A stretch of DNA of 64,000 nt from contig NZ_CP018787.1 in the NCBI RefSeq assembly GCF_002127965.1, forward strand, positions 682,001-746,000, given 5' to 3'. The notes below the pieces were generated by a model. It did not search any database and was not told where the DNA came from. It was given only the letters and a program-made list of their open reading frames with translations. A program made the translations under genes and the position numbers. This stretch comes from Oxalobacter formigenes (GTDB lineage Bacteria > Pseudomonadota > Gammaproteobacteria > Burkholderiales > Burkholderiaceae_D). Shown here piece by piece: positions 21,412-30,995 of this stretch; the first letter of the stretch is position 1, and the number at the start of each line of letters is the position of its first letter.

Positions 21412-23724
21412 TTACGATTTTACATCCGACAGGTCGGTGACGACGGTATAGAAAAGAGGATAACGGTTTTCATACAGCTCATCGGCAAACCAGCCACTTA
21501 TGCGCACCGGAATGCTGTGGCCGTCCGGATAGTGCCGAAGCCGTATGAAAAGGGTAAATGGCGTTTTTTCCGGCATCGCGCGAACGATCGCCTGTTGAAC
21601 TTTTTCCTTGTCGTCAGGATGGATCAGCGACCATCCGCTGAAATGCAATGACGACAACATCTTGTCGGGTGCACCAGTCAATTCTGCGAACTTGTCGTTG
21701 AAATAAAGAAGACTCAGATTGTCGATACAGGCCAGTTTGGCAATGCCATCGGTTGCATTATGCAAAAGCGCTTCCATATCGCGCTGGTCGATTCGTGAAG
21801 TATCGGACACCGATACTTCTTCTCCGAATATGGTAAAACGGCCCCGCCCATGGGTTTTCGAAAAGTAGAGTGCCTGATCGGCTTTTTCGTAGAGTTCCCG
21901 GTATGACGTTCCCTGTTCTGGAAAGAGAGCGGTGCCGATACTGGCCGTCAAATGGAATTTCCGGTTTTTGCCGAACTCTTTTCTGGCAAATTTCGCGCAG
22001 ATCCGATCCAGTTTTTCACGAATGTTGTCAGTCTGGTCGACATTTTTCATCAGGACGGCAAATTCATCTCCGCCGATTCTTCCGACAATATCGTCATTGC
22101 GGAACTGCGATTTCAGTTCGGCAGTGAATTCGGAAATGATCTCGTCACCGAAAGCATGTCCATACTGGTCATTGATTGTTTTGAAACGGTCGATATCAAT
22201 AATAAGATAAGCGTGTTTTCTATCTGTGCCCTTGCCGTTTTCAATTTCTTCTGCAATCAGTTGTTCCGTTGCACGCTTGTTGTAAAGACCGGTCATCGAA
22301 TCTTTAAGCGTTTCTTCCAGCAATCCAAGCTCGCGTCTTTTCTCGGTGTCGATATTTTTGCGATAAGTGATCATCCGGACTGATTGATCGGAATGCCAGA
22401 AGAAAATCTGGGCGCTGATTCTCATCCAGTGATAATTGCTTCCATCATCAGTACACAAAAAGTCATAGCTCAGGTTGTGTATACCTTTTTCAAAAGCGTC
22501 AAGAACATGAGTGGAATGGAACGTGTCCAGATAGCCCTCAACGTACTCTTCCCTGATTTTCCTGCTGAAGGCTTCAAGTGCCTGATTGTAAGAACCGTCT
22601 GCACCGATACCAAGGCTTTCAAAATAGCGTCGTGTCGTTTCCCCACCGGCCCGGTTGCGGGAGATATCCATTTCATAAATATTTTCGTAGAGTTCTTCTG
22701 TAGCGTTATGAAGCAGGCGGTGATATTCCGTTTCCTGCGATACGGTCAGCTTGACGATCTGGGCATTGTACTTCTTGATCAGACTGGTAATGGCAAACAA
22801 GACAAGAGCGATCACACCGCAAATGATAAAAAATCCCCATGCAATCTGTTCACGGAATTTGCTCCTGATAGCGGATACGTCGTTTTCAACGACCAGATGC
22901 CACTTCAGTTCGGGAATATACTGGGTGACGACATACCCATCACGATTGTCATGGGAATACCAGAACGTCTGCGGTTTTTCGCTTGTTTCAAGGATACGTT
23001 CCTTAAATTTCGCAAGAGCGTCGCCTGCAAAGAAATTGACGGGCTCATGGCCGTTTTTCAGAGATGAGACTTCAATGTATCCTTTTTCGTTGATCAGGGT
23101 AGCTTCAACGTTGAATTGTTCATCATAGTTATGCAACAGCTTTTGCAATGAATCGACTTTGAAACCGACGCCGACGACACCCAAAATGAAGCCGTTGGCA
23201 TCCCGGATTTTGCAATTGACGAAAACGGTGATGCTGTCGTCGGTCGCCTCGTCATTATCGATGTTCAGTGAGTATTCCTCATCGTTTTTGAGGAAATTGT
23301 AGTACCAGACATTTTCAGGATGGCCTTCATAAAGCGTCCGGTTAAGCCCGCTGAAATGATAGTAATGACGTGTCCTGGTCGAAACGAGAAAAACTGAGTC
23401 GTAGTTGTATTTCTTTCGATATGCGTCCAGATAAGCTTGCATTTTTGTAATGTAAGCCCGGTTGCCGGGGTGTTTTATTTCCTCGGTCAGAAAGCTTTTC
23501 AGCAGGTGATCGTTGGCCATCGTCAGAGAAACGCTGACAGGACGTGAGAAAATCGATTCGATTTGGGAATTGATGCCTTCTGTCGCCAGAGTCGATACAT
23601 GCTCGACATCCTTTTCGAAAACGCCGATATTGGAGCGATAGCTGACAATGGCAGTAATGAAAAAGCCAATCAGAATAATCGTACAGACCAGAATATTGGT
23701 TTTTAGGAGTGAGTGTTTTCTCAA
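21412..23724 (-). CDS. membrane Cache-PAS-GGDEF-PAS diguanylate cyclase
   Basis: Predicted to make cyclic di-GMP in response to an extracytoplasmic ligand. Of 770 residues, about 9-28 form membrane segment 1, about 30-290 a periplasmic double-Cache sensor (SVFLVSTRTRHYYHFSG, GVVGVGFKVDSL), about 295-315 membrane segment 2, then a PAS-like region (ANGGETTR-type region near 360-440). A GGDEF domain follows with GGDEF at 551-555 and the inhibition site RNDD at 542-545. A further PAS-like domain lies after the cyclase (about 640-765, WSLIHPDDKEKVQQA). A sensor placed after the GGDEF domain is less common than before it. Monocistronic. Confidence 0.92.
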   Translation of the reverse strand: MRKHSLLKTNILVCTIILIGFFITAIVSYRSNIGVFEKDVEHVSTLATEGINSQIESIFSRPVSVSLTMANDHLLKSFLTEEIKHPGNRAYITKMQAYLDAYRKKYNYDSVFLVSTRTRHYYHFSGLNRTLYEGHPENVWYYNFLKNDEEYSLNIDNDEATDDSITVFVNCKIRDANGFILGVVGVGFKVDSLQKLLHNYDEQFNVEATLINEKGYIEVSSLKNGHEPVNFFAGDALAKFKERILETSEKPQTFWYSHDNRDGYVVTQYIPELKWHLVVENDVSAIRSKFREQIAWGFFIICGVIALVLFAITSLIKKYNAQIVKLTVSQETEYHRLLHNATEELYENIYEMDISRNRAGGETTRRYFESLGIGADGSYNQALEAFSRKIREEYVEGYLDTFHSTHVLDAFEKGIHNLSYDFLCTDDGSNYHWMRISAQIFFWHSDQSVRMITYRKNIDTEKRRELGLLEETLKDSMTGLYNKRATEQLIAEEIENGKGTDRKHAYLIIDIDRFKTINDQYGHAFGDEIISEFTAELKSQFRNDDIVGRIGGDEFAVLMKNVDQTDNIREKLDRICAKFARKEFGKNRKFHLTASIGTALFPEQGTSYRELYEKADQALYFSKTHGRGRFTIFGEEVSVSDTSRIDQRDMEALLHNATDGIAKLACIDNLSLLYFNDKFAELTGAPDKMLSSLHFSGWSLIHPDDKEKVQQAIVRAMPEKTPFTLFIRLRHYPDGHSIPVRISGWFADELYENRYPLFYTVVTDLSDVKS

Positions 23725-23932
23725 AATGAATCCAGTCGTTTAAAGACGAAATTTTGCATCGCTCAAATTTATTGAACGATATTGTATATCCTGATTCAGG
23801 ATTAATGCCTTATGGAAATATTTTTTGTTTGTTCAGAATCAGGTCGGAAAGGAGCTGGACATCGTACGGCCGTGTTGGCAATATCATGGCGAAGAACTGC
23901 GTTTTCTCTTGAATTGTTATTGGCAGATTTAT

Positions 23933-24533
23933 ATGAACCGGAATGATTCCTTTGATGTCCAGCCGACCCTGATATCAAAGCATGTTGAACTTCAGCCGCT
24001 TCAACGGGAGCATGCCGCACCATTACTGCGGGCCGCGGAAGATGGCCAGTTATGGAATAACAAATGGACGTTGGTCCCGGACGAAAAAAATCGATTCCTG
24101 CATCGACACGGCGCTTGCAGGTCGACGGGCAGGAACCATGATGCCATTCGCGATCACAAGGCGTGATACCGGAAAAGTTGTCGGAACAACCCGCTTATGG
24201 AAAATCGACCGTTCCAACCGAACCCTTGAAATCGGGAATACCTGGCTTGGACAGTCAGCACAGCGAACGAGCGTCAATACGGAAACGAAATTCCTCCTGC
24301 TGACGCACGCGTTTGAAGTGATGAACATGGTTCGTGTCCAGTTCATGACCGATGAACTCAACGAAAAATCGAGAGCGGCGATTTTACGTATCGGAGCGCG
24401 GGAAGAAGGGATCATCCGGCACGAACGCATCATGTCCGATGTCCGGAAGCGCAATAGCGTTATTTACAGTATTGTCGATCTTGAATGGCCGAAGGTGAAG
24501 GTATTGTTGCAGAGCAAGATAGAATGTTGCTAG
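23933..24533 (+). pseudogene. GNAT acetyltransferase (RimJ/RimL type), frameshifted
   Basis: Two overlapping frames together make one typical RimJ/RimL-like N-acetyltransferase of about 200 residues. The first frame, from ATG 23933, gives HVELQPLQREHAAPLLRAA and WTLVPDE. The second continues with KIDSCIDTALAGRRAGTM, PFAITRRDTGKVVGTTRLW and the acetyl-CoA region ending NEKSRAAILRIGAREEG. The break falls in a run of seven A (24084-24090); six A would restore one frame. It may be a true inactivation, a slippage-prone contingency tract or a sequence error. No operon partner. Confidence 0.8.
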
Positions 24534-24730
24534 CATTTTGACGAGCCATTCCCTGCATGTTCATCAGCGTATCGCGAAGGAGGCTCCTTTTCGGAAGTCC
24601 TGATTTCCAATTCGATCAATATGACTCAATGAATGAGACAACTTGCGCAATATTGGAAAACAGGGTTCCAGCGATCGCCGATTTTGGGGATGACACGGAT
24701 TTTCGAACATCCGTTTTTTCTTGTCCGATG

Positions 24731-25096
24731 TCACGAGATCGGACAACTATTATCCGGGCCGAGCCGTTCGGCAAGGGTTGTCATCAAATGCAACAACAAT
24801 GCTTTGTCCTGTTCATTCAATCGTTCAAACAATTCATATAAATACTTTGCGTGATCCATTGATCTCAGCCGTGATTCAATCAGCAGTTCATCTGTTCCGC
24901 ATTCGAAAATCTCAGCGAGTTCAACCAGCCTGACAACATTGGGAATGACTGTTCCCCGCTCTATCCTTGAAACCGCTTCATTGCCGATATTCAACTTTTC
25001 TGCAACATCTTCCTGAGTCAATCCTTTTTCAGTTCGTTTTTTTGCAATCGCCCTGCCAATCGCCTTGGCAATAGCTTTTTCTTTATTTTTTTGCAT
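24731..25096 (-). CDS. XRE-family helix-turn-helix regulator
   Basis: Small DNA-binding protein of Cro/C1 type. The start is set at the ATG at 25096, which has GGAGG five bases upstream (121 residues); an ATG four codons earlier lacks such a site. A lysine-rich helix (KNKEKAIAKAIGRAIAKKR) leads into the HTH at about 12-66: LTQEDVAEKLNIGNEAVSRI, then IPNVVRLVELAEIF. The C-terminal 50 residues form predicted helices of unknown role. A spaced repeat at 25154-25189 just upstream is a likely operator. The 197 bases after its stop show no gene. Confidence 0.88.
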   Translation of the reverse strand: MQKNKEKAIAKAIGRAIAKKRTEKGLTQEDVAEKLNIGNEAVSRIERGTVIPNVVRLVELAEIFECGTDELLIESRLRSMDHAKYLYELFERLNEQDKALLLHLMTTLAERLGPDNSCPIS

Positions 25097-25153
25097 CAAA
25101 GCCTCCATTCATGCTGAATGGTTGGGCATCCATATATTGACATGAAGTACTTA

Positions 25154-25189
25154 TTGAGTTGAAATTCATCTCATTAAGTTGAATTTCAT
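25154..25189. promoter_or_regulatory. 20-base-spaced operator-like repeat
   Basis: TTGAGTTGAAATTCAT (25154-25169) recurs as TTAAGTTGAATTTCAT (25174-25189), 14 of 16 identical at an exact 20-base step. The cores TGAAATTCA and TGAATTTCA are also reverse complements of each other. It lies 58 bases upstream of the XRE start. Two helical turns of spacing suits paired repressor dimers. Confidence 0.55.
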
Positions 25190-25261
25190 GACATTCTTTC
25201 ATTATTTGGATGATCGCGTTTCTTTATAAATGTTTTGACCAGTGAAATCAGGAGAAGTGCG

Positions 25262-25456
25262 ATGGACGAGAAAAGCAAAACTTTCAAAAGGCTTGGTTTT
25301 ACGGAATGGTTTCCGATGAGAAGTGAAGGTGAAACAAAAATATCAAGAATGTATTTCGAGAAAAGAAGAGTTTCCCTGCATGGTCTGAAGTTGTGTCGCT
25401 TCTTATCGAAACAGAACAACAAGACATTAATTATAAAAAGATTAATTGCCAGATAA
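25262..25456 (+). CDS. possible 64-residue protein, unknown
   Basis: Weak candidate in the 485-base region between the XRE gene and the autotransporter. Its support is an AGGAG eight bases before the ATG at 25262 and a basic product (MDEKSKTFKRLGFTEWFPM...) ending in a stop at 25456. No family is recognised. A minus-strand frame over the same bases (25186-25422) has a hydrophobic stretch but a poorer start. The rest of the region holds the operator-like repeat and an AT-rich autotransporter leader. Confidence 0.3.
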   Translation: MDEKSKTFKRLGFTEWFPMRSEGETKISRMYFEKRRVSLHGLKLCRFLSKQNNKTLIIKRLIAR

Positions 25457-25581
25457 ATTAAAGAAACAGTTGGTTCCTTCTTTAAAGCGTATTTGGCAGA
25501 TGCCCGAAAAATGAACGTAGAGTCAGAACGACGTTTAGTGGATTTTTTGCAAATTGACGTGTTATTTTTAGGAGGAAGTGT

Positions 25582-28500
25582 ATGAATCAGGTATTTAGGG
25601 TGATATGGAGTGACGTGCGTGGTACCTACATCGTCTGCGACGAGAACCGGCTGACTCGAGGCAAATCGAAAAGCCTGAAATGCGTTCTTCTGATTGTTGC
25701 AGTGGCAGCGATGATGGGAAACGTGTCGGCAGTTATGGCGGAAAACCCTTCATTACCTGAAGGAAGTGTTGTCATCAATCAAGGCGATACTCAAACATAT
25801 ACTGGTGAATCAGGAAATCCGTTGGCTGGTAAAACCATGCTGGTTGCGCCCGAAAAAAATGCAAACGGAAACTATAAAGGTGTCAGGGGGGGAAACCTCG
25901 CGATGAAGAACGTGGCGTTTGGCGGACAAAACGTGAATTCATCAAGTGGCGGGACGGCAGGTCTCCAGACATACAATGTCGATAGTACACTGGAGAACGT
26001 CCAGTTCATAAACAACTCCAGTGCGGCTCAACAGGGGTGGAATATGGGCGGTGCACTTGCCGTGCATAAAACGGCAGAACTGGGTGCCGACAGTCAGGCT
26101 AAAGCCACTGTCGCCAATGGTGTGTTTGACGGAAACCGGATCAGCGTGGCTGGAACAACAGTGAACAATAATCCTGCAGGTTCCCTGGCTCCCGAGGCTG
26201 TCAATGCCGCTATCGGTGCTGCCGTGATGGTGAAAGGTTCGGAGATAACTTTCGTCGATACGGCATTCAACAATAATGTGGCAGAAAGTACCACAGGGGG
26301 ATACGGCGGTTTTGCTGCGGGTGGTGCCGTTTATGTCGATTCCCAGATGTCTGGCTCATCCAATCCGAATAATACTCAGGGACTGGTCACATTCAGGGTG
26401 AACCGGGACATGACTTATAGCGGCAATAATGTTGTGACTGCCACTCCGGACGCCAGTTTCGAAACCTATGGATATGAAACGAAATCGGGAGGTGGTTTCC
26501 TGTTTCTGGATCGTAATGCACAGGCGACTTTCGATATTGCAGATGGAAAAACGCTCACGATTGGCGAAGCAGGCGCAACAGGCAATATGGACTCGATTGC
26601 CAGTTCGCATATGATTCCGACCGACAATGATAACGACCTTGTCAAAACCGGAACCGGAACCGTTGTCGTCAATGGTGACATGAGCCGTTATTACGGAGCG
26701 TTGACTGTCGATGCTGGAAAGTTCCAGATCAATTCCGATCTTTCCGGGGCAGCTTTCGACACGACAACGGTCAATGGCGGAGAACTGGCGCTCAAGGGCA
26801 GTTATTTTTCAAAAGAGATGACAGCTCAGGTGCAGATTGCAAACGGAGCAATGATGAGTGTGTCCGGTTTGTCTCCCGCAGGACAAACGTCTTCTCATGG
26901 CACAATCAATGTTGTTTCGGACGGAAATGACAAAGTCGGGGGTACATTGGAAATGTCGGGCAGTACGATTTCCGGACTGGTGAATAGTAATGATCAGGTA
27001 TCGGGAAATGGCAGCGGCGGTGCTGTCCGTGCAAAAAATGTCAGTGTCAGGATTTCGGATTCCACTTTCAGCGCAAATAAGACCGCTGGCAAAACGGCCA
27101 GTAATTTTGGAACAAATGGAGGCGCAGTCTTTATTGAAAATACGGTTAATGGTGTTCAGGCATCCGAAATTGTCCGGACGGCATTTATCGGCAATGATGT
27201 CTCTGAACGTGTCAACGGGAATGAATGGGGCGGTGGGGCAGCGTTCTCGACAAGTGGTGTGACAGTCGATGTCGCGGATAGCAACTTCAGTTCAAACAAG
27301 GCCGATCGCGGTGGGGCTGTTTTTGTGCAGTTGCGCAATAATGACCAGAAAGCTGACAATGTCCAGCGTAGTCAGGTCAATATCGTTTCCTCATCGTTTA
27401 CCAATAATGAAGCGAGAGCTGCCGGGGCAATCATCAATCTGGAAGGCCTTTCTGTCTCTGATTCTGTTTTTACCGGTAATAAGGCTGAAGGTGATTCCGA
27501 TGGTGGCGGTGCGCTCTTTCTGGGGGCGGAAAGCCAGACGGTCATTTCATCTTCAACTTTTATTGGCAACGAATCCAACACATCCGGCGGTGGTGCCATC
27601 GATACCCGCAAGGGGGATGTCGCCAATAATTCAGGCGCCGGGCTGAGTATCGCCGATTCCACTTTTACCGGTAACAAGGCCGTAGAAAATGGCGGCGCCA
27701 TCCGGAACAGTTTTTATACCAGTCTGGAAAATGCAAATGCCGTCACGATTGTCCAGACGACATTCACAGACAATACTGCTGGCCGAAAGGGCGGAGCGAT
27801 TTATAACGACAGCCAGATCGACAAGGTCAATAATTACGCTTCCATGGCAATTGCTGATTCGACATTTACCGGAAACCATGCCGATGAGGCGGGAGGCGCG
27901 ATTTACAATTCGGCAAATACCTCGCTGGCTTTATCCGGAAACAATAACTTTTCAGGCAATACGGCAGGAACCGGTGACAATCTGAAAAACAATGATATTT
28001 TCAATCTGGGAACCCTTAACATCGTGAACGGTACAACCACGCTTGAAGGTGGAATTTCCGGTGATGGCGGCACGGTCAATATTCTGGGCGGTATCCTGAA
28101 TACAGTGATGAGCAAAGGTGCGGGAACGGTCAATGTTTCAGGTGGCACGCTTGAAACGGCTACAATCGAACAAGGTTCGACTATTGCATTAAGCGACAAA
28201 GGCATTTTGAAAACGGCTTCAGGTCAGGTGATGACAACCGGACTGGATGAAACCGGGACAAACAAGGATGCTGGCAGTTCGAGAGGCGACGTGTCGGTTT
28301 CTTACAATGGCGGTACACTTGCACTGACCGATGCCAAATACAATCTGGATTATGTCAAATCGGTATCTGATTCAATCCAGTCGAAATCACAGATAGAAAT
28401 GACAGGGACAATGGTAAATGTCAATGGTGAAAAACAGACTGAAATTGCAATTAGTGGTGTTCCCTCAGGTGTTGTCCTGAACGAAGTGACCGGCAAGACA

Positions 28501-30909
28501 GATCAGAATCTGGTTATTGGTACAGGCTCGTCTCCAGATAGTCTGGAAGTCAATGGAAGCCTTGGCTTGGGTTCGATTGACATGGGCAATGCGCAATCTG
28601 TTACAGTCAACGATGGTAAATCCCTGACACTGGCCGGTAATGACGGAGAATTGATACAGAGCAAGGACCCAGGCGGTCAGCAACAGGCCGTGACAGTCGA
28701 ACTGCAAGGAAACGGAACCAGCCTGAATCTTGGAAGTGCGGTGACGGAAAAGGATGGACAGTTAAGCGGTACGATCAATGCGGGTGCCGATACTGTCGTC
28801 AATATTGCCGGAGGCAATCAGCTTGTGACAGGTGAAAGCGGAAAGGCAGGTATTACCACCAGTGGTGAATTGAATATTGCCAGTGGCGCTACATTGAATG
28901 CATCGCTGGAGATCAAGGACTCCGGTGTTGCCAGTATAGGCCAGAATGCAGCATTGCTGGCAGACACAGTCAATCTGTTGGGCAACAGCACCATGGCGGT
29001 TAACGGAATAGCCAATGTGGCAGAATTGACGGCCGGTTCCAACGTGCAAATCACAGTTGGCAATAATCAATCACAAGGATCGATTGTCATCGGTAATGCC
29101 AACCTGAACGGCGCAACGATGTTTCTCGATCCGGCCTGGAAAGACGGAGTCGGTATAGACGGTGCATCGAGCGCAGTTGTCAATTTCAATAACAATGAGG
29201 TGAACGGCAAACTGGTGGCAGGACAAAATTCCCTGCTGGTATTGGGTGATACCTCTGCCGATTGGTCCAGAGACGAATTTGCCAATAGCGGAAAGGATTG
29301 GTCGGCCAGTGGAATCACTGCAGCACTCGCTGTCCGTGCACCGATGACACTGGACAGCGCAAACGGGGCGATCGTCGTGGATGGTTCCCTGACGGGGGCA
29401 CCGGGATCGATAGATGCAAATACGGTCAGTTTCGCTGCCAATTCACTTTTGATTGTCGATGCTGCAAAACTGGATGCACAGGCAGCCATTATCAGTGCAG
29501 GCAGTGGTATCGCAACAGTAGCTGATTCGGCAGCTTTGCATCTTGCCAATGTAAAAGCCGGTTCTGAAACGAAAATACTCGAAGGCTTCGACAATGGGGC
29601 TACCAGCATCGATGCCAATGGCTGGACAGGAAACAATCTGACTTCCAGCGACGTCATGATCGGGAAACTGGAACTTGAAAATGCCGGGGGTACAGTCAGT
29701 GTCAAAGCGACCGCCAATCGTGCGCAAGATGTTCTTCCGGGTGTGATGATGGGCAATGCCATGGATAAAATCTGGGCTGCTGACGGTCAGGGTGTCAATG
29801 GTGATGGCAAAGGCATCAATAATACCGGGTCTGCCAATGCTGGTATTGCTTTCCTCTCAAGAGCGGCCGACGAACGCTACATTGCACGTGGCGACGCGGT
29901 TCGCCAGATCAACGGCGCGGCACAAATCGCTATTGCAGCCGGGGTTCAGGGAACGACAATTCAGGCATCTGACTCCGTAAACAACACCTTGTGGGATCAT
30001 TTGTCGTTAAACAGTACCGTCAGTCAAAAGGGTGCGCCATCACTGCACAGGGAAGGTGCCGATTTGTGGGCCAGTATGCTCTATCGTGACACTGACAGCA
30101 GTGGCATCAGGACCGGAGGATTCAACGCCAATTATGAAAACGATTTTGGCGGCATCATGGTCGGGTCTGACTATTCCTGGCAAGTGGCCGATAACGGACG
30201 ACTCCGTGCAGGTGTGGCGTTAAGTATCGGGAAAGGTGATGGCCACTCAAGAGGTGATTTCAATCACACCAAAAACGATTACAACACTTATGGTCTTAAT
30301 ATTTATGGTGGATGGAATAATGAAAATACCAATGTTGTTGTCGATGTCGGTTACCTGAAAGGAGACAATGAACTGAAACAGTCAGCGCCGGAGGCTTTGG
30401 GAGGAACCTTGCGTGCCGATGTGGATACCAAGGTCTGGACTGCCGGTCTGAAGGGCGAATACCGTTTCAGGACTCAATCTCTGGATATCACGCCTCATGT
30501 GGGTGTTCGTTACCTGAATGTCAAAACAGATGGATTCGATACGCGTAATAACTCGGGAACCGTATTCCGTACCAGCGGAGATACACAAAATCTGTGGCAG
30601 ATTCCGTTAGGGGTCACTTTGAGCAAGGATTACGTTGCAGAGAATGGCTGGACAATCAAACCGAAATTCGATATTTCCATCATTCCGACTGCCGGAGACA
30701 AGAATGCCTCGACACGTGTGAGCGTACCGGGTGTTTCATCTAGTGATGTTGCTTCGGCCGAAGTGATGGATGGTGTTTCATGGAATGGTGCTTTGGGACT
30801 GGAAGTACAAAAAGGAAATACCAGTTTCGGCCTCAAAGTCGGTTATCAAAAATCCGACGATGCAAAATCAAAAAGTGCCATGCTCAATATCAGTCATCAG
30901 TTCGATTAG
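25582..30909 (+). CDS. large autotransporter with Pmp-type repeats
   Basis: Type Va secreted surface protein of 1775 residues. The start has AGGAGG at an ideal distance. The N-terminus is an extended signal (ESPR-like: MNQVFRVIWSDVRGTYIVCD), with cleavage likely after AVMA at residue 53. The passenger is predicted beta-helix. From about residue 490 to 800 it holds some ten chlamydial-Pmp-like units pairing F-x-x-N with G-G-A-[IVL], such as STFTGNKAVENGGAI and TTFTDNTAGRKGGAI. A later half is rich in N, G, S, T. The C-terminal barrel begins near residue 1493 (ADLWASMLYRD) and ends SHQFD. Virtually no cysteines are seen in the mature passenger. Role probably adhesion or surface interaction. Confidence 0.93.
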   Translation: MNQVFRVIWSDVRGTYIVCDENRLTRGKSKSLKCVLLIVAVAAMMGNVSAVMAENPSLPEGSVVINQGDTQTYTGESGNPLAGKTMLVAPEKNANGNYKGVRGGNLAMKNVAFGGQNVNSSSGGTAGLQTYNVDSTLENVQFINNSSAAQQGWNMGGALAVHKTAELGADSQAKATVANGVFDGNRISVAGTTVNNNPAGSLAPEAVNAAIGAAVMVKGSEITFVDTAFNNNVAESTTGGYGGFAAGGAVYVDSQMSGSSNPNNTQGLVTFRVNRDMTYSGNNVVTATPDASFETYGYETKSGGGFLFLDRNAQATFDIADGKTLTIGEAGATGNMDSIASSHMIPTDNDNDLVKTGTGTVVVNGDMSRYYGALTVDAGKFQINSDLSGAAFDTTTVNGGELALKGSYFSKEMTAQVQIANGAMMSVSGLSPAGQTSSHGTINVVSDGNDKVGGTLEMSGSTISGLVNSNDQVSGNGSGGAVRAKNVSVRISDSTFSANKTAGKTASNFGTNGGAVFIENTVNGVQASEIVRTAFIGNDVSERVNGNEWGGGAAFSTSGVTVDVADSNFSSNKADRGGAVFVQLRNNDQKADNVQRSQVNIVSSSFTNNEARAAGAIINLEGLSVSDSVFTGNKAEGDSDGGGALFLGAESQTVISSSTFIGNESNTSGGGAIDTRKGDVANNSGAGLSIADSTFTGNKAVENGGAIRNSFYTSLENANAVTIVQTTFTDNTAGRKGGAIYNDSQIDKVNNYASMAIADSTFTGNHADEAGGAIYNSANTSLALSGNNNFSGNTAGTGDNLKNNDIFNLGTLNIVNGTTTLEGGISGDGGTVNILGGILNTVMSKGAGTVNVSGGTLETATIEQGSTIALSDKGILKTASGQVMTTGLDETGTNKDAGSSRGDVSVSYNGGTLALTDAKYNLDYVKSVSDSIQSKSQIEMTGTMVNVNGEKQTEIAISGVPSGVVLNEVTGKTDQNLVIGTGSSPDSLEVNGSLGLGSIDMGNAQSVTVNDGKSLTLAGNDGELIQSKDPGGQQQAVTVELQGNGTSLNLGSAVTEKDGQLSGTINAGADTVVNIAGGNQLVTGESGKAGITTSGELNIASGATLNASLEIKDSGVASIGQNAALLADTVNLLGNSTMAVNGIANVAELTAGSNVQITVGNNQSQGSIVIGNANLNGATMFLDPAWKDGVGIDGASSAVVNFNNNEVNGKLVAGQNSLLVLGDTSADWSRDEFANSGKDWSASGITAALAVRAPMTLDSANGAIVVDGSLTGAPGSIDANTVSFAANSLLIVDAAKLDAQAAIISAGSGIATVADSAALHLANVKAGSETKILEGFDNGATSIDANGWTGNNLTSSDVMIGKLELENAGGTVSVKATANRAQDVLPGVMMGNAMDKIWAADGQGVNGDGKGINNTGSANAGIAFLSRAADERYIARGDAVRQINGAAQIAIAAGVQGTTIQASDSVNNTLWDHLSLNSTVSQKGAPSLHREGADLWASMLYRDTDSSGIRTGGFNANYENDFGGIMVGSDYSWQVADNGRLRAGVALSIGKGDGHSRGDFNHTKNDYNTYGLNIYGGWNNENTNVVVDVGYLKGDNELKQSAPEALGGTLRADVDTKVWTAGLKGEYRFRTQSLDITPHVGVRYLNVKTDGFDTRNNSGTVFRTSGDTQNLWQIPLGVTLSKDYVAENGWTIKPKFDISIIPTAGDKNASTRVSVPGVSSSDVASAEVMDGVSWNGALGLEVQKGNTSFGLKVGYQKSDDAKSKSAMLNISHQFD

Positions 30910-30952
30910 GTGAATGGCTGGCAATCTGTTGTGATATCCTGAATGGGATCGG

Positions 30953-30985
30953 AAAGGCATTTTCCTGGGTGGAAAATGCCTTTTT
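30953..30985 (+). terminator. autotransporter terminator
   Basis: Perfect 13-base stem AAAGGCATTTTCC/GGAAAATGCCTTT (30953-30965, 30971-30983) with a 5-base loop and T-run to 30985. Confidence 0.9.
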
Positions 30986-30995
30986 GATGTATCTT

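Noticed and set aside
25186-25422. 78-codon minus-strand frame with a hydrophobic stretch
   Set aside because: Overlaps the operator-like repeat and a plus-strand candidate with a better ribosome site; weak start and no homology recognised.
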